A program made the position numbers and the translations under genes. Positions 14,517 to 16,473 of a DNA stretch of 16,473 nucleotides are shown piece after piece. Source of the stretch: Negativicoccus succinicivorans. Its GTDB lineage: Bacteria > Bacillota > Negativicutes > Veillonellales > Negativicoccaceae. The DNA lies in NCBI RefSeq assembly GCF_018373335.1, contig NZ_JAHAHH010000018.1, positions 1 through 16,473 of the forward strand, written 5' to 3'. Each line of letters opens with the position of its first letter. The first letter of the stretch is position 1. A model generated the notes under the pieces. The model ran no database searches, was not told the DNA's origin, and saw only the letters and a program-made list of their open reading frames with translations.

Positions 14517-14967
14517 ACTCGACTTGCCAGTTCAGCGCCTGGATCGCCATATCCAACTCTCTGGCGTCTTTCGCGAGCGCGTCCGCCTTGTGTTCCGTCG
14601 CGGCGACATCAATCGTGCACACCCGTTTGATTTCCGATTTGGAGTAACGTTCCACCTGACCTTCGCGGCCCGTATCGGCGAACGAACGGAAAAATCCCGC
14701 CAAGCGAATCAATTCATCGCGCTTCGCCAACGCCTGCGCGATCGTCATGCCGTTCTCCAGGCGCGTTGTCGCGTTGGTCGCGTTGATCCGCTGCACCAGC
14801 TCGGTAACCTCCTGCGAAAGCGTCTCCAACTCCGGCATCAGCGCGTTCGGATCTTCGACCGGTTCGTCACCTTCCTGAATAATGATATTTTTTTGAATCC
14901 GCTCCGCGAGCTGACTCAATTTGCGATACATTTCCTTGCGCGTAATCAGCGCTTCGGCAAGTTTCAT
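14512..14967 (-). CDS. DIP1984 family protein
   Basis: A 151-residue, highly helical protein of the DIP1984 family (sometimes annotated septicolysin-like), with no established function. Family hallmarks by eye: N-terminal KLAEALITRKE (2-12), the central INATNATTRLENGMTIAQAL (61-80) followed by KRDEL (82-86), and the C-terminal SEIKRVCTIDV (111-121) with an NWQVEL ending. Most of the sequence is predicted to form coiled-coil helices. It is cytosolic, with no signal peptide. AAGGAAGGAG lies upstream of the ATG. It has its own extended -10 promoter. There is no terminator directly after the stop codon: transcription would continue through the structured stretch to 14322. Confidence 0.9.
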   Translation of the reverse strand: MKLAEALITRKEMYRKLSQLAERIQKNIIIQEGDEPVEDPNALMPELETLSQEVTELVQRINATNATTRLENGMTIAQALAKRDELIRLAGFFRSFADTGREGQVERYSKSEIKRVCTIDVAATEHKADALAKDARELDMAIQALNWQVEL

Positions 14968-14999
14968 AATAGCTCCTTCCTTCGTAACGTCTTTTTTTC

Positions 15000-15008
15000 A
15001 TTATACCA
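15000..15008 (-). promoter_or_regulatory. Extended -10 promoter of the DIP1984 gene
   Basis: TGGTATAAT on the minus strand (-10 at 15000-15005). GTGACG at 15024-15029 is a possible -35 with an 18-nt spacer. It lies only 8 nt past the transporter's stop codon, with no terminator between the genes, so readthrough from the transporter is also possible. Confidence 0.65.
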
Positions 15009-15015
15009 TTCACCG

Positions 15016-16212
15016 CTACGCCGCGTCACTTGATGTCTCAATTTCGCGCGCGCGCAAGACTTGCTGACGCGCCGCGGGGTCCGGCAACCAACGCACGACC
15101 AGCGCCGCCATGACGCCGACCGCCGCGATCACGTACATCGCCGGCATAATCCCGTAACGATCCGCCAACATCCCCAAAAGCGGCACGATAATGCCGCCGA
15201 TCGTCGTGCCCAAGCCGAGCGTCACGCCCGCCGCGAAACCGATCTGCCGCGGCAAATATTCCTGCCCCAAGAGCACCATCAGACTGTACGGCGCGAAGAG
15301 AAACAGACCGACCGGCACCAGCATCGCCAGCGCGAGCGGCGTCGAAGTCATTTGCAAAAAGATAAATAAAATCGGCACGAAGCCTAAAAATCCCCAGCGA
15401 ATAATTTTCAAATGACCGTAGCGATCGCCCATTTGCCCGCCAACCAATGTCGCCACCGCGCCCGCGGTGAAGAAAATCGTCAGCGTCGCCGAGCTGAGCG
15501 CTTCCGATTCGCCTAACACATGTAAAAAGTACAAAGGCAAAAACGTATTCAAACCGAAAAACATCACGGCGCGTGCGAAAATGCCCAGCGTCAACTTGCC
15601 GAAGGAAGGCCAGTCGTTGTGCACTTCCTCCCGCTCCGCGCCGCGATGCGCCGGCAACGCCGCGAGCATGCGAAACGTCCCTTGCTCACGCCACAAGCTG
15701 AGCGACATCAAAACGCCCAACACCGCCAGCACCAGCGTGCCCGGCAAACCGAAGGTCAAGACCGACGCCGTCGCGATCGCCGGACCGAGCGCGAAACCGA
15801 CATTACCGCCGACCGAAAAAATACTGATCCCGCGGCCCTTGCGTTTCCCCGCCGCGTAATTCGCCAAGCGCGCCGCTTCCGGGTGAAACGCCGACACGCC
15901 CACGCCGCTCAACGCGACTGCGAAAAAGATCCACCAATATGAATTCAACACGCCGATCAGCGCCATCGCGCAGCCGGAAAGCAACACGCCCGCGGGCATC
16001 AGCCAATGCCATGAATATTTGTCCGACACCCAACCGAACAACGGCTGCAAAATCGACGACAAAAAATTCGCCGCGAACACCAATCCGGCCGCCGCCGCGT
16101 AACTCAAATCATGTGCGACGATCAAAAACGGCAACAACGCCGGCAGCGCGCCCTGACTTAAATCCGTAAACGCGTGGCCGGCGGAAATCAACCAAACATA
16201 TCTCTCTTTCAT
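15016..16212 (-). CDS. MFS transporter, fosmidomycin-resistance (Fsr) like
   Basis: A 398-residue major facilitator protein with about 12 membrane spans, in the inner membrane. The N-terminus HAFTDLSQGALPALLPFLI (13-31) and the motif GVGVSAFHPEAARLANY (102-118) are characteristic of the Fsr subgroup, proton-driven drug exporters. A cytosolic loop of about 25 residues rich in charged groups (around 185-205) separates the two six-helix halves. A motif-A-like loop GWVSDKYSWH occurs at 60-69, and its second-half counterpart is GGQMGDRYGHLK. The length is normal. AAAGGTGAG precedes the ATG. The real substrate cannot be told from sequence; other Fsr-like proteins export unrelated compounds. Confidence 0.92.
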   Translation of the reverse strand: MKERYVWLISAGHAFTDLSQGALPALLPFLIVAHDLSYAAAAGLVFAANFLSSILQPLFGWVSDKYSWHWLMPAGVLLSGCAMALIGVLNSYWWIFFAVALSGVGVSAFHPEAARLANYAAGKRKGRGISIFSVGGNVGFALGPAIATASVLTFGLPGTLVLAVLGVLMSLSLWREQGTFRMLAALPAHRGAEREEVHNDWPSFGKLTLGIFARAVMFFGLNTFLPLYFLHVLGESEALSSATLTIFFTAGAVATLVGGQMGDRYGHLKIIRWGFLGFVPILFIFLQMTSTPLALAMLVPVGLFLFAPYSLMVLLGQEYLPRQIGFAAGVTLGLGTTIGGIIVPLLGMLADRYGIMPAMYVIAAVGVMAALVVRWLPDPAARQQVLRAREIETSSDAA

Positions 16213-16236
16213 CTTCTCACCTTTCAGTTTTACTTT

Positions 16237-16265
16237 TTTATACGTTTTCCGCGCGCAAATGTCAA
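16237..16265 (-). promoter_or_regulatory. Strong promoter of the MFS transporter gene
   Basis: On the minus strand a perfect TTGACA (16260-16265), an exact 17-nt spacer and TATAAA (16237-16242). This is the best sigma-70-type promoter in the window. No clear operator overlaps it. Confidence 0.85.
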
Positions 16266-16285
16266 GCGCATGTCATTTCACGCAC

Positions 16286-16316
16286 AAAAAAAGACCGTCT
16301 GACGACGGCTTTTTTA
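16286..16316 (-). terminator. Terminator after the glycine-zipper gene
   Basis: Stem CCGTC/GACGG (16295-16299 with 16304-16308) flanked by A7 and T6 runs; on the minus strand it ends in TCTTTTTTT. It overlaps the stop codon of the partial gene and could work in both directions. Confidence 0.8.
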
Positions 16317-16473
16317 TTTACGGAGCATCGCGGGCGCGGAATCGACTGTTTTCTCTTGCGGTTCATCAATAAAGTTGAACCCTTCGATCACGACGCCCAA
16401 AGCCAAGCCGATACCCATTCCGGTGGCGAAGTCTTTCAGGCCGGCACCTACCGCCGCGCCAACGCAAAGTCCC
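16314..16473 (-). CDS. Small glycine-zipper-like protein, 3' end only
   Basis: The C-terminal 52 residues of a gene that begins beyond the window. The visible part is a hydrophobic Gly/Ala-rich stretch (GAAVGAGLKDFATGMGIGLA) continuing to LGVVIEGF, then a polar tail ending PAMLRK. Spacing of Gly every four residues suggests a glycine-zipper membrane helix hairpin, as in many short Firmicute membrane proteins. It was found by reading, since it runs off the edge. Family and function cannot be assigned. Confidence 0.6.
   Translation of the reverse strand, partial: GLCVGAAVGAGLKDFATGMGIGLALGVVIEGFNFIDEPQEKTVDSAPAMLRK

Overview
The window is about 16.5 kb of GC-rich chromosomal DNA. It looks like a diderm anaerobic Firmicute, most plausibly Negativicutes. 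Ribosome-binding sites, promoters and U-tract terminators are Firmicute-like. A single-chain pyruvate:ferredoxin oxidoreductase points to anaerobic metabolism. Two GT9 (heptosyltransferase-type) glycosyltransferases suggest a lipopolysaccharide outer membrane. The taxonomic call is inference from gene content. I see no insertion sequence, integrase, tRNA, rRNA or CRISPR array.

Layout, left to right. (1) 1-1220, minus strand: a small cassette of a 31-residue Trp-rich peptide (found by reading, ATGA overlap), a signal-less zinc amidase, DUF1659 and DUF2922, closed by a perfect hairpin terminator. (2) 1245-4216, minus: glmS-trpS behind a recognisable promoter. (3) 4215-5160, minus: an unassigned polytopic membrane protein whose promoter carries a perfect inverted repeat. 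(4) 5271-6664, plus: a DEAD-box RNA helicase. (5) 6671-9064: two convergent GT9 genes sharing one bidirectional terminator. (6) 9084-14239: nifJ (minus) divergent from a LysR regulator (plus), with a candidate LysR-type site between them. A small membrane-anchored coiled-coil protein follows lysR after 1 nt. (7) 14321-15005, minus: a DIP1984-family gene followed by a probable structured non-coding RNA of about 185 nt with its own -10 element and terminator. (8) 15016-16265, minus: an Fsr-like MFS transporter behind a strong sigma-70-type promoter. (9) 16286-16473, minus: the 3' end of a small glycine-zipper-like protein and its terminator.

How the genes fit together: glmS makes glucosamine-6-phosphate for peptidoglycan and LPS, and the GT9 enzymes probably decorate LPS, so several genes concern the envelope. 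nifJ supplies acetyl-CoA and reduced ferredoxin, and the adjacent LysR protein is its natural candidate regulator. The rest is housekeeping (trpS, helicase) or unassigned. The most interesting unexplained item is the probable RNA at 14321-14505. Next come the peptide/amidase/DUF1659/DUF2922 cassette and the inverted repeat at 5145-5161.
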